From: Phascolomyces articulosus
Taxonomy: Eukaryota; Mucoromycota; Mucoromycetes; Mucorales; Lichtheimiaceae
Direction: 5' to 3'
DNA length: 64,000 bases
NCBI GenBank assembly: GCA_025677815.1
Contig: JAIXMP010000014.1
Coordinates: 930,001 to 994,000 of the forward strand
Positions 34,959 to 46,659 of the stretch are shown here, piece after piece (within the stretch, counting starts at the first letter, position 1; the number at the start of each line of letters is the position of its first letter). Under the pieces are notes generated by a model. That model ran no database searches, was not told the DNA's origin, and was given only the letters and a program-made list of their open reading frames with translations. The position numbers and the translations under genes were made by a program.

Positions 34959-35969
34959 ATGGACCAACAATTCATGGATCTTCCTAATAGCAAGCCGTTA
35001 TACCACTCAGAAGTTATGGCGACACCTTCACCACCTATATCTTCTTGCTACTGTTCATGTGCTTTCAACAGGGACAACCAAACTTTGTTATACACCAAAC
35101 TTCAGAACTCAGAATCTAACTGCCAACTCTACCGTCAGGCATACATCCAGTGCTCCAAAGAACTAGAACAATTACGAGAACGTATCGCTCTCCTTGAACA
35201 GCACGTATATCAACAATCTACTACCAACCATCGATCAACGACTTCTACACATACAACAGAGGAGCAGATAACAAAAAGCTCAATTCCCCCAAGCACCTTC
35301 CTATCCCCTCTGGAATCACCTCCTCAAATTAGTACTTACAACCAATATCGTCATCTAAACCATACAGAATCCACTACAAGTCCCGTATCGATATCAACAC
35401 CGGCATTGTCATCCTCAACATCTATAAATTCTGAAATCCATCCTCCCACTGACGACAGCGTAAAAGAAATGGATGACCAAACAGATGATGAACATCCAAC
35501 AATATCAGCAGCATCACATTTCTTCATGGAGCCTGTTACGTTACACGACAGATTTGATTACATCTACTTGCCATGTAAACAATGCCGACCTCGAAAAGAA
35601 ATCCGCAAGCTCCTCAAGTCATGTAGCATAAATACATCCCGAGTTCTAGACATCACGTTTCCCACAAAGAAAGTTGTAGGCATCTTATTACACTCTCAAT
35701 ACATACCGGAAGCCAGTCAATACTTCAGAAAAGCTGGCATCAATATATTAACAACCTTCGACCTACTTAATCCAAATAATGTAATTGATACACGATACTC
35801 AACACTATCACTCCCTGAAAAAACAAAATTGGCTTATGAACTTCACCAAAACCGGTGCATACAAGCAATGCAGCACTGGGTCTATAAATATCTTGGCCAG
35901 ATAGCTGGAACCTTCCTATCAAAAAATTGGATTACCAAGGACGATTATGACTCGTTTGACTATGACTGA
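34959..35969 (+). CDS. LINE ORF1-like retroelement-associated protein
   Basis: This is an intact 336-codon single-exon frame. Residues about 60-85 look like a coiled coil (CSKELEQLRERIALLEQHVY). Residues about 85-190 are Ser/Thr/Pro-rich and disordered. The C-terminal ~140 residues are a folded domain: LHDRFDYIYLPCKQC, SRVLDITFPTKKVVGILLHS, then NILTTFDLLNP and AGTFLSKNWITKDDY. I recall this C-terminal pattern from abundant retroelement-linked proteins in Mucorales, where it sits in the ORF1 position of LINE-type elements. This is memory, not a search. It lacks introns, unlike nearly all real genes in this window. The 3' flank contains an AAATGATAAATAAAATA tail near 36179. The flanks at about 34868 and 36210 share AGACGGACRRAC-like sequence, a possible target duplication. 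Confidence 0.55.
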   Translation: MDQQFMDLPNSKPLYHSEVMATPSPPISSCYCSCAFNRDNQTLLYTKLQNSESNCQLYRQAYIQCSKELEQLRERIALLEQHVYQQSTTNHRSTTSTHTTEEQITKSSIPPSTFLSPLESPPQISTYNQYRHLNHTESTTSPVSISTPALSSSTSINSEIHPPTDDSVKEMDDQTDDEHPTISAASHFFMEPVTLHDRFDYIYLPCKQCRPRKEIRKLLKSCSINTSRVLDITFPTKKVVGILLHSQYIPEASQYFRKAGINILTTFDLLNPNNVIDTRYSTLSLPEKTKLAYELHQNRCIQAMQHWVYKYLGQIAGTFLSKNWITKDDYDSFDYD

Positions 35970-38200
35970 TACAAACATAACAGCTATACAAATCCCTCTT
36001 CCCCATTTTAGCACTTTATTTCCCTTCAGCTAGCATTTTACTCTTACAATAGTTCACTTTTTCTTCTTTATTCATTTCCCCCCTCTATCTTATGGGGTTT
36101 TTTTAACCAGTCCTTGAGATCCGGCTTTAGCGGGTATGCGATTTGCGAAGCGCTTTTTTGAAGCCTTTATTATTTTGTAAATGATAAATAAAATATATTA
36201 AGTTTGATCCAGACGGACGGACAAAACGATTCCTAAAGGCTGGTTCAAACTCCGTTAGAACGCCTAAAAAGGTATGATATATTTCTCAGCGTTTTACTAT
36301 CGATACTTTAAAGAATGTTTTTTTTTTGAGCTATATACTTCAGTTTACCACTGTAACTAAAATATTGAATATGTATTCAAGACTGAATCAAGCAATTTAT
36401 CGGCACCATTTTTATTAAACGTGTATGAATATTTGTTGACAATAGAAGTATTATATGAAGATTTGTAAATTGAGCAAATAAATATGTTTCATACCTCCTT
36501 GGCAAGTTCTTTGGCACCCTTCGAAAGAATAGCACCAGTTCTTTTTCTGGCAAGTCTCGCTCGTTGATTTTCTTTGTACACTTCGGCAATATAAAAGTTT
36601 TGCACCATATAATTGTCGCACTTCTTTTATAAGATGGGTATCGTAATAGGCATACATTCGAGACGCATACTTTCCAAGAACAGAGGTGCCTTTACCTTCC
36701 TTGATTGTGTTTAAAGTTGAGATCAATAAGTGGTGGAATTCATTACCGTCCTTTAATGTAGCAGTGGTTTCAGAAAAGTAACTTTTCAGGACTTCTTGAA
36801 TATTTGACCAGTGTTTTGCAGGTACAGTTAAGTTTTGCATCTGTGAATTTTTGTATAATAGTGGTAACGTGTTGTGCATGTAGAGATAGATCTGTGATTG
36901 GATCGCTTATAATTAAATTATCAATAAAAGCTTAAGCATACGGAAGGTCTTGTAAAATAATATTAATGACCCTTTGAAATGCGCTGCTTTAAGATTTCAA
37001 TCCGAAACAAGCTTTTACATGGCAGTATTGTTTGCCAAGGAAAGTAAAAATCCATTTGGAACATTCAAGTCGACGCGTAACTTCTGAGGTAAATTATAAT
37101 CACAAGGTAAACCACCTAAAAGGTGCTTCCATGGGTGTCCACGTTGATATCGTTTTTGTCGCTTTTTTTTACGATGTTATAACTATCTTTGTAGGTCGTT
37201 TACATTTAATTTGATCAGACATTTTTAGTAAATTAGGCAAAGCTACAGAAAAAAAAGCGGGTAGGCTGGAGAAGAAGTAAGTTAATGGTAAAAAACCGCT
37301 GCAGGATTTGATATAACTTCCGCTTCCTTTCGGAATTTACAATAACCTTTGATGTTTTTACTAGTGTGGTACTTCCTGTGGGTTATTATTTAGTGTATTT
37401 AAAGATATTGTGGCAGTAGTGTAAAAATAAAAGTTTGAAGTAAAAAGTATCAAAACCGTTTAAACATAATAATATCATGAAATCATTTAATATGTCAATA
37501 AGAGAAATGACTGATGGTTAATGTAGTCTACAAAAAATGATGAAACGAGATTGCCTATCACTTTTTTTGAAGTGGTATAAGAAAACAAGAAAAATATGTC
37601 TAACCTACTATTTGATTCAATAATAATAATTGTGTGTCTTTAATATAAAGTGGAAAACATGCAAAATTATTGTTACAATAACACTAAAAAATTGCTATAA
37701 TAGAAACACCATATTTGTACTTGGATGGGCTGTGAGGAAAAAACACACTTTACTTATATGTTTTCTTCTTAGTTATAACGTGTAAAAGAAAAAGGATGAT
37801 GAAAATATGTTATTAATTCTTCAAAAGATAAATTACGTGTGGAAGTTCCTCCTGAGACTTGCTAAAATACTAATTTTCCAAAAACCAAGAAAAAGAAAGT
37901 GCACGTATCCCATTTTTTTTTGACTCCTTTCAAAATATATAAGGTCAACCAATCATGCAATAATCCATCTGTTTTTTTTATCAAAAAATCAAATGTGGAA
38001 TAGGAGAGAAAAAGGTCATTGACTTGGAATGAACTTATCAAAAACGGCTAACCGCTGATATATCTCATTATTAGTATTTTAAGCTGTGATATGGGTGATT
38101 TTTTTTATCCTTTTATAATATTGTACATTTTTGATCTAAACAATGCTATTGGGGGAAACACGAAAGATGGTGTACAATGCGCATTGTTACTGCGCATTAT
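35970..38200. other. Degenerate region with gene debris on the minus strand
   Basis: The minus-strand frame at 36451-36879 has protein-like blocks (VPAKHWSNIQEVLKSYFSE, SVLGKYASRMYAYYDTHL). A shifted frame over 36500-36600 reads FYIAEVYKENQRARLARKR. Together they suggest a frameshifted remnant of an unknown gene. The rest, 36900-38200, shows nothing supportable. Confidence 0.4.
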
Positions 38201-38815
38201 CCCATGCATAGAACCAATCTGGAGAGATTATTCAGGATGGAGTGACTGGAAAATATAAACGGATCGATGAAGGTAAACACAAAATTATTCAAGAAGAGTG
38301 TGATGATAGCGGCAAGAATACGGATAACAACCAACAAGAACAAAGAGAAGAAAAATATGTCAAATTTGAAGGCGTTTTTCAACAAATATGTCAGCAGTTC
38401 AATATTAAATATATTTGGTATGATCAAATATCTATCTATCAGGATGCCAAAGAGGAAAAACATTGAGAAATACGCAACATGTATCGGGTCTTTGGCAATG
38501 CTTATTGCACCATCGCTCTCGTGCCTGAATTTCGTTACTTATCTTATAATGAAGACAAACCACGCATTTCTTCTCTTTTGTATCAAAAAGGTATGTTGCA
38601 ACAACATGAATGGTTCAAAAGTTTATGGACTCGGAAGCCATCCAGTCAAGAAAATTTCTTTTTGTTAGCAGAAATACCCATATATGGGGAGGTGAAGAAG
38701 ATCCATTGTCTTCTGCTATTCATAGAGTAAACAAAAATCAAGATTTTAATATCAACAACAACCAAGGAGACACACCATCGTTGTCATTTTCACATCCCAG
38801 TGTCTGAGGAATTCT
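38201..38815 (+). pseudogene. HET-domain (heterokaryon incompatibility-type) pseudogene
   Basis: The peptide FNIKYIWYDQISIYQDAKEE, followed after a stop by EIRNMYRVFGNAYCTIALVP, matches the core of the fungal HET domain (consensus W.DqicIdQ....EkshqI..M..IY..A...i..l). The domain acts in non-self recognition and cell death in ascomycetes and is also found in other fungi. It is broken: an in-frame TGA at 38464-38466 falls within the most conserved block, and a frameshift near 38632 moves SEAIQSRKFLFVSRNTHIWG to another frame. I see no intact N-terminal part. It is a relic, not an active gene. Confidence 0.68.
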
Positions 38816-39667
38816 ACATCATGTACATCAACGAACCAGTATCAAGGACCATGATTGTGTTTTTGTTTTAGTCATCCTTTTCCCAGATCTTATTGACAAA
38901 ATCAATATCGATTATGACCAACCATTTGAAAATTTAATGATTCAATTTTACGGTCTTTTAGCTAAAAAAAAGCATCAATATTTTGGCTTTTAAAAAGATA
39001 AGTAATAATTAGACATCGACAATTCAAAAGTATATGTTTTTGCCATCATGGCCGGGTGTGGGGTTTTACTGAATTTGGAGAAGAATAAAAACGTCAATTT
39101 GTAACCAATTAATAAAACTGTTTTGGGCTAAGGAACGGTAGAGAACAATCAGGACAACCAGGTTCCTCCATTATTCTGATGACAGTGCATTAACGTGGCA
39201 ATTACTTTTCATTACTGAGAGCAGTTATAATATATTGGCATATCAAAAAAAAAAGTTACGATAACAAAAATACCAGATTCTACGTATTATTATGGACCTT
39301 GATAATTACTCATTTACTCATTCATGTTGTTCCTTAACCGCTTTCTTGAAACCGTTGGTACGAGTTCTGAGCTACGTATTTTGACTAGTAGGATGGATAA
39401 ATAATAATAAAAAAATATAGTAAATAATCGATCCAACTGAATCAACTCAAGAAAGCAGACTAAACGAAAGAAAAAAAAAATCAAAACATCCATACGAGAT
39501 TCCCACTGTTTTGGATTCATCTATCATCAAAAAATCGAATCAATCACAAAGCATCGTCCGTAAGTACCATAAATATAATAAGTTTTGAAAAAGTGAAAGT
39601 GTAGTTACAAGTAATATTATTTCGTAGTAAGTGTTTATATATTGTATTTTGTCTTCATAGAATTAAA
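38816..39667. other. Intergenic, nothing supportable
   Basis: AT-rich DNA downstream of the HET pseudogene. Reading in shifted frames may extend that relic a little further, but without recognisable motifs. No RNA gene or repeat is seen. Confidence 0.45.
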
Positions 39668-40416
39668 ATGACAAAGTATATAACAATAGAAACATCAGTG
39701 ATACGTGTATCTTTATTCACATTTTATGATGGTCAAGTTTTTAATATGGGGTACGTAGTATAATAGATAGATATTATTATTATTGGGGATAAATTGGATT
39801 TGAGAAGAAAATTACATATGAAGGCTCTAATTATGAATCAGTATACTGCATCTACATGGATGTTATATGTTTTGAATACCTGGTAGCATATTCACTTTAG
39901 AAAAAAAAATATTCAGAATATATTCAAAATGTTTGTATGTGTAAAATACCCTAATTATTAAATTTGAATTTATCTCAAATATTTTTTTAAATATCTTTTG
40001 AATATGCATACTTTTTGTATATACTTCGAATATATTTCGAATATTTTTGCCTTTTTGACAATGAAAAATATTCAGGATATATTCAAAATATATTTGAAGT
40101 TGAACATGTAAGATTTTTTTTTGTATCTATGATGAATATTTTTTGAATATTATTTTTTTGAGGTATTAATAGAGTTGCTAATAAGAAATCCTTTTGTAAA
40201 ATATTAAAATAGATTATTATTGTTGTGTAATGGAAGGTAATATTATTTTTTAATAGACATTTAGTATCTTATTATGGTAGCAGAGGAACGATAGTTTCAG
40301 ATGGAATGATCAAGAATGGTGGTTATATTGGGACAGTAGTAGATAATATAGTTCATAAAAATAGTCGAATTATTCAGCAGTATAAAAGGATTCGCTTCTT
40401 GACACGGCAACCATAA
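39668..40416 (+). pseudogene. Truncated Hsp70-like ATPase N-terminal fragment
   Basis: Exons 39668-39750 and 40257-40416 splice in frame (GTACGT donor, TAG acceptor) to an 80-aa product. It reads IETSVIRVSLF, then YDGQVFNMG, then YYGSRGTIVSDGMIKNGGYI, then KNSRIIQQYKR. This parallels the start of Hsp70-family nucleotide-binding domains (phosphate-loop strand, G.V.I...G.R.TPS, KR.IG), but ends at a stop where another ~550 residues would be expected. The usual glycine-rich DxGT phosphate loop is also degraded. The 506-nt intron is unusually long for this window and contains repeated TATTCAAAATAT motifs. The family assignment is by eye only. Probably a decayed gene. Confidence 0.4.
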
Positions 40417-41109
40417 TAAAGAAAGTTTTTTTTCTCCCGTTCATGATAAAAGAATGTTGAAATGATATGATATGCGCAGGTAAATGTGCTTTATACTTGG
40501 AAACAAAATATTGAGTAGTAATCACAGGACTTAAACGTCATCAATTTTTGTTATTTCTGAAGCCGCAGTAACTCTCACCCAACTTTAGGCTAACATTCTT
40601 CTCTCAACCCAATAGACACACACTTTTTCTTCTACAAAAATGAAACTTCTTCAAGTTGCCAATGAAAAAGGTACTTTTGAAATCTTTACGACGTTTTCAA
40701 TGATCCTCTCTTGACAATGGATAACTTTATTTTAATCTAGTATTGCTTTTTCACTGAACTAATTAACCAAACATTTTTTTTTAAATCAGTTAACAATTAC
40801 TGGTCTCAAGTTATATGAAACTTCATGCTGTTTTAAAGGTACCTTTGAAATCGTTACCCAGTCTTTCAATGCTCCTCTCTTGACATTGAATGGCCATAAT
40901 TGCTTTTTTTTTTTTACTGATTTATTTAATCGGCCTTCTTTATTCTCTCAAACTATTCCTCCAATACTTTTTTTTTTGTTTACCATTCCATATCTTCATT
41001 TTGCTTATGCATTCTTTTTTATATTATATTCTTTATTTTTAGTATTCTCAAACTTATTTTTTTTTACGTTCATTCTTCTATTTGGATCTTCTCAAGTCAT
41101 TTCGAAATG
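40417..41109. repeat. Imperfect direct duplication in non-coding DNA
   Basis: A roughly 75-bp unit occurs at 40639-40713 and again at 40815-40891. Both share ATGAAACTTC, AAAGGTAC.TTTGAAATC, TTTCAATG and CTCCTCTCTTGACA-type segments. Each could encode a KGTFEI-like peptide, suggesting fragments of one gene or element. No full frame survives. Confidence 0.55.
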
Positions 41110-41930
41110 AATGCCGTTATATTGTTTTCAAAGCATTCAGGGTTCCAATGTTTTCTTTTCTGGTTGATGCCATTTCTTTCCCTTTTGGTCAAGCCTATGC
41201 TCTGCTTTTCGTATTAGCCAAGTCTGTGTAGTTTTGGTACATACGGCGACGGGTTCGACTCCTGTACTTGGTTCAAGGGGCCTGAGTTCTTGTTGGTGCC
41301 AGGTCCCACTGGATATGGCGCGTCTTTTTGACAATCCAACGGAGCCGAGGAGACGGCAGTTGGTTTAGCTGAGGTTAAGGTGCGGCCTTCTGTTCCCCTT
41401 TCGGCACACCCAAGGTTGTGGTCAGTAACCATTCGCATGCAAGGAAGAAGTCAGACTTAGGAACTGGCCAGGGTACAGTACTTGCATGTGCCCACAACAG
41501 TCTGTATAATCTTGGTAGAATTGTCCTTATTGTGTACTCTGGAAGGACGTTGATTTCCTTTGATCAACTAAATGCACATTTTGGAGGCTAACAGTGCGAT
41601 AGCCATACGTCTCTGAATTCCACAGAACTCGCATTCCCTGGGAGTAATTTGACTATCCATAGTCATCCCGCTTGTGCAGTTAGTACAACCAAGTGTTCGA
41701 AAACGGCTTTCGGTCGCCCATGAGTCTTTGCAGTCGACTCTAAATGCTGTGTCCGTTCATGACAAAAACTGTCGAGGCAGTGCTACCATTTTACATGGTA
41801 GCCTTCCACCACACCAGCAAGAAAAAAGTGCTCGGGCGAAAAAGCTATGTGAAAAGGGGGTAAAACCAATAAAAGAGGGGAACGAAAACAAAAGAGGGAC
41901 GGGAAGGAAGAGAGTTGTCCATGCATAAAA
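41110..41930 (+). mobile_element. GC-richer island with a tRNA-like Pol III promoter (possible SINE)
   Basis: This block has clearly more G+C than its surroundings. Near its left end TAGCCAAGTCTG (41215-41226) resembles an A box. GGTTCGACTCC (41252-41262) is a perfect B-box match within a T-arm-like hairpin (ACGGG loop CCTGT). TTTTT at 41325-41329 could terminate Pol III. The acceptor stem does not pair, so it is not a tRNA gene. A tRNA-derived SINE is the best explanation, but I see no second copy in the window. The 84-codon frame at 41674-41928 is not recognised. Confidence 0.45.
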
Positions 41931-42800
41931 TATTTTACCTTTTTCTCTTTGTTAAAATAATAGGTGAAATTTCGAGTGCAATAGCCAACAAAAAAAATCA
42001 ATATGAATTCATAACATTGATAGCCCATCTGCTCCTGTTCTGTCTGTATGTATTTCAATTATAACTATTTCATTGCTAAAAGAAACTTTATATATGATCA
42101 ATTAACTAATATACGTTGTATATATATATATAATAGGTTATGCCGTTTCTCAAGCTGAGGATTCTTAATCATGGTACGACCCTGTTTTGCGGGTATTTTT
42201 TTTTCTGTTTCTTTGAACAATAACCAGTTTATTATAAAAGAAGAAGAACAATTGACAAACATATGTATTTAGGCATGGTTTCCAAGGTGAACGATTTTCT
42301 TTATGTTTCATCATGGTCTCTCTGCGTGGGTTTTCCTTTATCGATGAACAGGGAGCAACGTTTAATGGATGGACCAATTTATAACAAAGACCTAGGTCAC
42401 TGTTTTTTCGTCTTCTCTGGCAGTTCTCAGACGGGGTTTCTTGTAAGTGGTAAAATCTATGAAGTAAACTGAGGAGACTGTTCCCACCGCCATTTCCAGG
42501 CTGTATTTGTTTTTTTTTTCAGTTGCTTTTTTTCGTTATAAGGCTCCGTTCTAGGTGGTTAAAGAGATAGGAAACAGGAGCGTAGCAATCTAGCAGCTGT
42601 TAGGCTGTCGAGTCAAATAAAAAAAAAGCAACAAGTAAGATGAGAGATGAAAATCAGGTCAGTACATTATAAAGATAAATATTGTGTTGGCTATAAATGG
42701 TAACAGGAAAAGAGCTGATTTACTAACTAATATATTAAATCTCTTATTGAGTATTTTTTATGCCGAATGAGTGAAACGGTGTCTCAGTTGATCTCTACGA

Positions 42801-42868
42801 TTAGCAGCCAATACATCGAGCGATTATATCTGGGTTAGCAACCAATATATCGAGCGATTATAACTGTA
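42801..42868. repeat. 34-bp tandem repeat, two copies
   Basis: TTAGCARCCAATAYATCGAGCGATTATAWCTG occurs at 42801 and again at 42835, a period of 34 bp with only a few differences. It is non-coding. Confidence 0.8.
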
Positions 42869-44019
42869 GGTTTCTCTTTCTTCTTTACTACATTCTTTAC
42901 ATATTAAATTGTTATCTGCTCATCAGCTTATAATCTTTTGCAAATTTTCTAGTATGAAACCAAATCGATTCTGATTGTGCACCGATGAAATCTTCTCTGA
43001 TTGATGCTAACGACTGCTGCAAAGAGGACTAACTCCTATTATGTATGGACAAAAACAATCGAATGGCGTGGAACGAATTTTATTGTCCTATTATTCAAGC
43101 GAAGCGCGTATATGTTGATAATGTAAGTACAATCTGGCTTTTATTGATCTGATCTTATGTACTGGTGGGAGTGATACAATATATTTCCCGCTTTTTTCAA
43201 TATATAACTATACCTACATTGTTATTGTTTACTGGCATGCCATTAAAAAATGACATTGAATCACTAACACCGTATGACGTTATATTATACTATATTGTAT
43301 CATATCATAGGTATTTCTTCTTTGCAAGCTTCTCTTACAGCTATTAAACACAGCTGGTTCTTCCCTTGTTGTATAGTTTATGGTATATAAATTTTATCTT
43401 ATATATATTTATTTGTCTTGTTAAAATGTAAAGCGAAGAATGAGATCTTGGTTGACATTTGATTCCTCTTGTATTTTTATATTTAAAAATAAATAGGTAA
43501 ACAAAGGGCACCCAACGATCCGAACCAGAGCATGGCAGACTATTTGAAAGAAGGATGGATCACGTATAAAAAAAAAAAAAGAAACAAAGCAAAAAAAAAA
43601 AAAACGATAGAAAGCAGCTGATTTATCGACCCTTTGCTCTTCCTTTGTGGAGGGTGCTTCTTTTTGAAGGAGCCGTTTGAATTCGTAATCCAGGTGTACT
43701 GAACTATGGGTTAAATTGGTCATTTTTTTTCTTAATGGCATAAGACATTGAATTTTTTTCCGTGCCTAGAAAATGTTGAAGGGAGAAAAAATGGCTTTTT
43801 TAACGTATAGTGGTTGACCATCAATTTCAGCATCCACATGGAGACGTCGCGCAATGTTAGGCGCGGCTGCAGCTGGATTGCGGGTTTAGGCGAAGAAACC
43901 TTTCTACTGGGTCTTTTGGGTAACCATTTGACAAAGTGTAGGCTCTTGGTCCGCAGCTGAGGCAAGGAGGTTATGTAGGAGTATGCGACCGGACGACAGC
44001 ATATATAGTTGATTTAAAT

Positions 44020-44113
44020 GGATAATCGATGTACGACGACGATTTAAACGAATAGTGGAATTATGTGGATAATCGATTTACGGCGGCGATTCGAACCAAT
44101 AGTGGATTTATGT
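44020..44113. repeat. 47-bp tandem repeat, two copies
   Basis: The unit starts GGATAATCGATKTACGRCG and contains CGAATAGTGGA-like sequence. The copies begin at 44020 and 44067, with about 80 percent identity by eye. The second copy is more GC-rich (CGGCGGCGATTCGAACC). No coding role is seen. Confidence 0.75.
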
Positions 44114-44869
44114 CGATAAATCTGAATTTGTTGATGCAAAGCAAATTGAATTGTTTGGTGAAATGGTAAAACGAAACGACAACAATAGTTTTACTGTACT
44201 AATAGACTAATATTATTCATGTTTATTAAATATTTCTAGACCAGATTCTTCCCTTTTGAAACATGTTGCCTATCTTTTGCGTCCTCAAGTTCTTTACGTC
44301 CTCGTGTATTTCAAGCTCTTTAATATAGTCAATTCCCTTACGTTCTTCTGGCCATTCAAGTCATTCACAATTGTATTCCTTTAGTCATTCAATTTTTCCT
44401 TCTGAACAACAAAAACATTTGGGTCTTTTAACATAGAGCAGTTGGGTCAACCAACTGAGGGATAGGGTGGGTTTTCCTCGTTTTAATAAACATCAACTTA
44501 AAAAAAAACATGACTGTATTAGCCTTGTGCCTATTTATATGTTATAATTGTCTAAATGGCGCATTTATATGGCAATTATTTTTATTTTTATTTTTTGGCG
44601 ATGGTAATAAATGGAAAAATATTTGAAGTGTATAAGAAAAAAAACTTTTTGTTCGTATGTATTTAAAATTACATGTACAGTGTATGAGCTATGTGCTATT
44701 TTATTAAATGACAAAAAAAAGATTATTATTAAATGAAGGTAAGGAACAAATCCCAGTAAATGGTTCGTTGATGTAGATATTTATGTAGAAATAATGAAAA
44801 TAATGATACATTGAATAATCATAAAAAGTAAACTGATATATACATCGCTCGAGACATAGTTGTAATAAA

Positions 44870-46659
44870 TTACTTTTTCTTTTTCAAAAATTCCTTTGGA
44901 TCCAAATCATACCATCCCGACTCTCGTCCAATATCATCAATGGATTTGCCTGCCGTCTCGACAATAAAAAACCAAGTAAACAAAGCCAACAAAAAGGTAA
45001 TGATCGCAAAGGGAACAAACACATAATTATCCAAGACTCTGAGTAATGTAGGGAACAAAAGACCCACCACAAAATTAAAAAACCAATTGGTCATGAGTGC
45101 AATGGAACATCCTGCACTGACAGCATACGTTGGAAAACTTTCAGAGGATAATAAAAAGGCACAAATACCGAGTCCCACAGCAAATGCGCTTACAAATAAG
45201 AGGATGGCAATGACTTGAAGAATAGGAATTTCAAGGACCAGAGCCACTGTCATGATAATGGAGGAAATACTCATACCAATGGCGGATATAAAAATTAATA
45301 CTTTTCGTCCTAATCGATCGACCATGGTGAGTCCAATAATGGTAAAAACGAAAAACACACCTGAGGCACCCACTGTGACGTACGCTGCTTTGCTACCATC
45401 AAAAGCGGCTTGGAATAAACTTGTGGAGTAATACATGATGGCGGCAATACCACACAACTGAAATCCAGCATGAATTACCATCATTTTCATTGTAACAATG
45501 GCAAGAATAGGAATACGTAAAATTTGTAATAATGATAAGGATTCTATTTCTTCATCTTGTTCTTTTTCTGGTTGTGATGATGGTGATGGTGTCAGTGCAG
45601 TGGAAATTTTTTCATTATGTATAGGACTTTGTGATGATGTCTTTTGTTGTTGTCTATCTGTTGTAAATACTGTCCCTTCTTCGTTTTCGATAGATGAGGA
45701 TGTGGATACATCATTATTATTTTCCTGAGGATGAGAAGAGGAAGTACAATGAGCCATATCATTAAATTCAAGTTCAATATTCCCTCGACGTAATTTTAAT
45801 AGTGCTCCATGTGCTTCGTTGTTTCTATTTTGATTCAATAACCACCGTGGTGAACGGGCACAAAATGGTAAAAGAATGACTTGTAATAGCGCAGGAGCGA
45901 CCGTAATCACGGATATCACACGCCATCCAATAGAAGATTGTAATCCAAGTCCACAAAGTTGAATCACCACAAAACCAAGTTGGAAAAATAATTGTAATAG
46001 TCCTACAATAACACCGCGTTGTTTGGGAGGTGAGATTTCTGCTGTGTACATGGACACCAAAACAGTCTAAATTGTTAATTATTCTATATGGGTCAGTCAT
46101 GATGAACTCTATAATCTATAAAATATATTAATATCAGTGTATCATAATAAAAATTGTATACCATGGCACCTGATCCCATGCCAACAAATATTCGTCCAAT
46201 GATAAACATCGCTGTTGTGGTGGAAACACTGATCAAAACGGCACCAATTAAAAATGTAATATTTGTTACCAACATGGCATCACGACGACCCAAAGATTCT
46301 GCTAACCGACCGGCAATAAGAGCACCTGGTATTCCACCTAATGCAAACATACCTGTGGCAATACCCCTAACCCATCAATAGATAATGCGTTGTGAGATAC
46401 TTGATAACAAGGATCAAGATTTTATTCTCTTTATATATAATATATACCAAATGAGGTCGTCCATTGGGATACATCGTGGTAAAGTCGAACCAGGAAAATA
46501 AGTCATAATGCCTGAAGCAACATCTGGACAATTACGTACAAAATACTCGGGAATATTCAAAGCACTCATATTAATACCACCATTCAATGCACCAAGGCTT
46601 GCCACAATGGCGCAAAATAAAACAAACGGGCAAACACCTGCTTCTCTTGAATCCATCAT
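44870..46659 (-). CDS. MFS sugar transporter (hexose/GLUT-like family)
   Basis: Plasma-membrane sugar carrier of the major facilitator superfamily. Exons (descending) 46659-46448, 46366-46162 and 46066-44870 give 537 aa. About 12 hydrophobic segments are visible. Family signatures in order: GALNGGINMSALNIPE in the first helix region, RLAESLGRRDAM (loop 2-3, G-R-R), GRIFVGMGSGAMTVLVSMYT then EISPPKQRG (the PESPR/PKxRG-type motif after helix 4), SPRWLL, DRLGRKVL (loop 8-9) and ETAGKSIDDI after helix 12. The central cytoplasmic loop is unusually long and Ser/Gln-rich, roughly residues 270-330. I cannot tell which sugar is carried. Its start points away from the AAGAB-like gene; about 1.9 kb containing a MITE lies between them. 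I took the first of two adjacent ATG codons. Confidence 0.9.

Larger units (their letters stand above)
41931..44869. other. Degenerate intergenic DNA with short tandem repeats
   Basis: I see no intact gene. It contains a 34-bp unit repeated twice (42801-42868) and a 47-bp unit repeated twice (44020-44113), listed separately. Small frames at 42263-42472 (+), 43421-43741 (-) and 43732-43965 (-) are not recognised and have no supporting splice structure. Confidence 0.45.

Noticed and set aside
41137..41438. Minus-strand frames containing a GVEPV peptide
   Set aside because: This is a typical spurious translation of tRNA-like B-box sequence.
44067..44113. GGTTCGAATCG on the minus strand as a possible second B box
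   Set aside because: Last bases mismatch the consensus, the twin tandem copy lacks it, and there is no A box or arm pairing.
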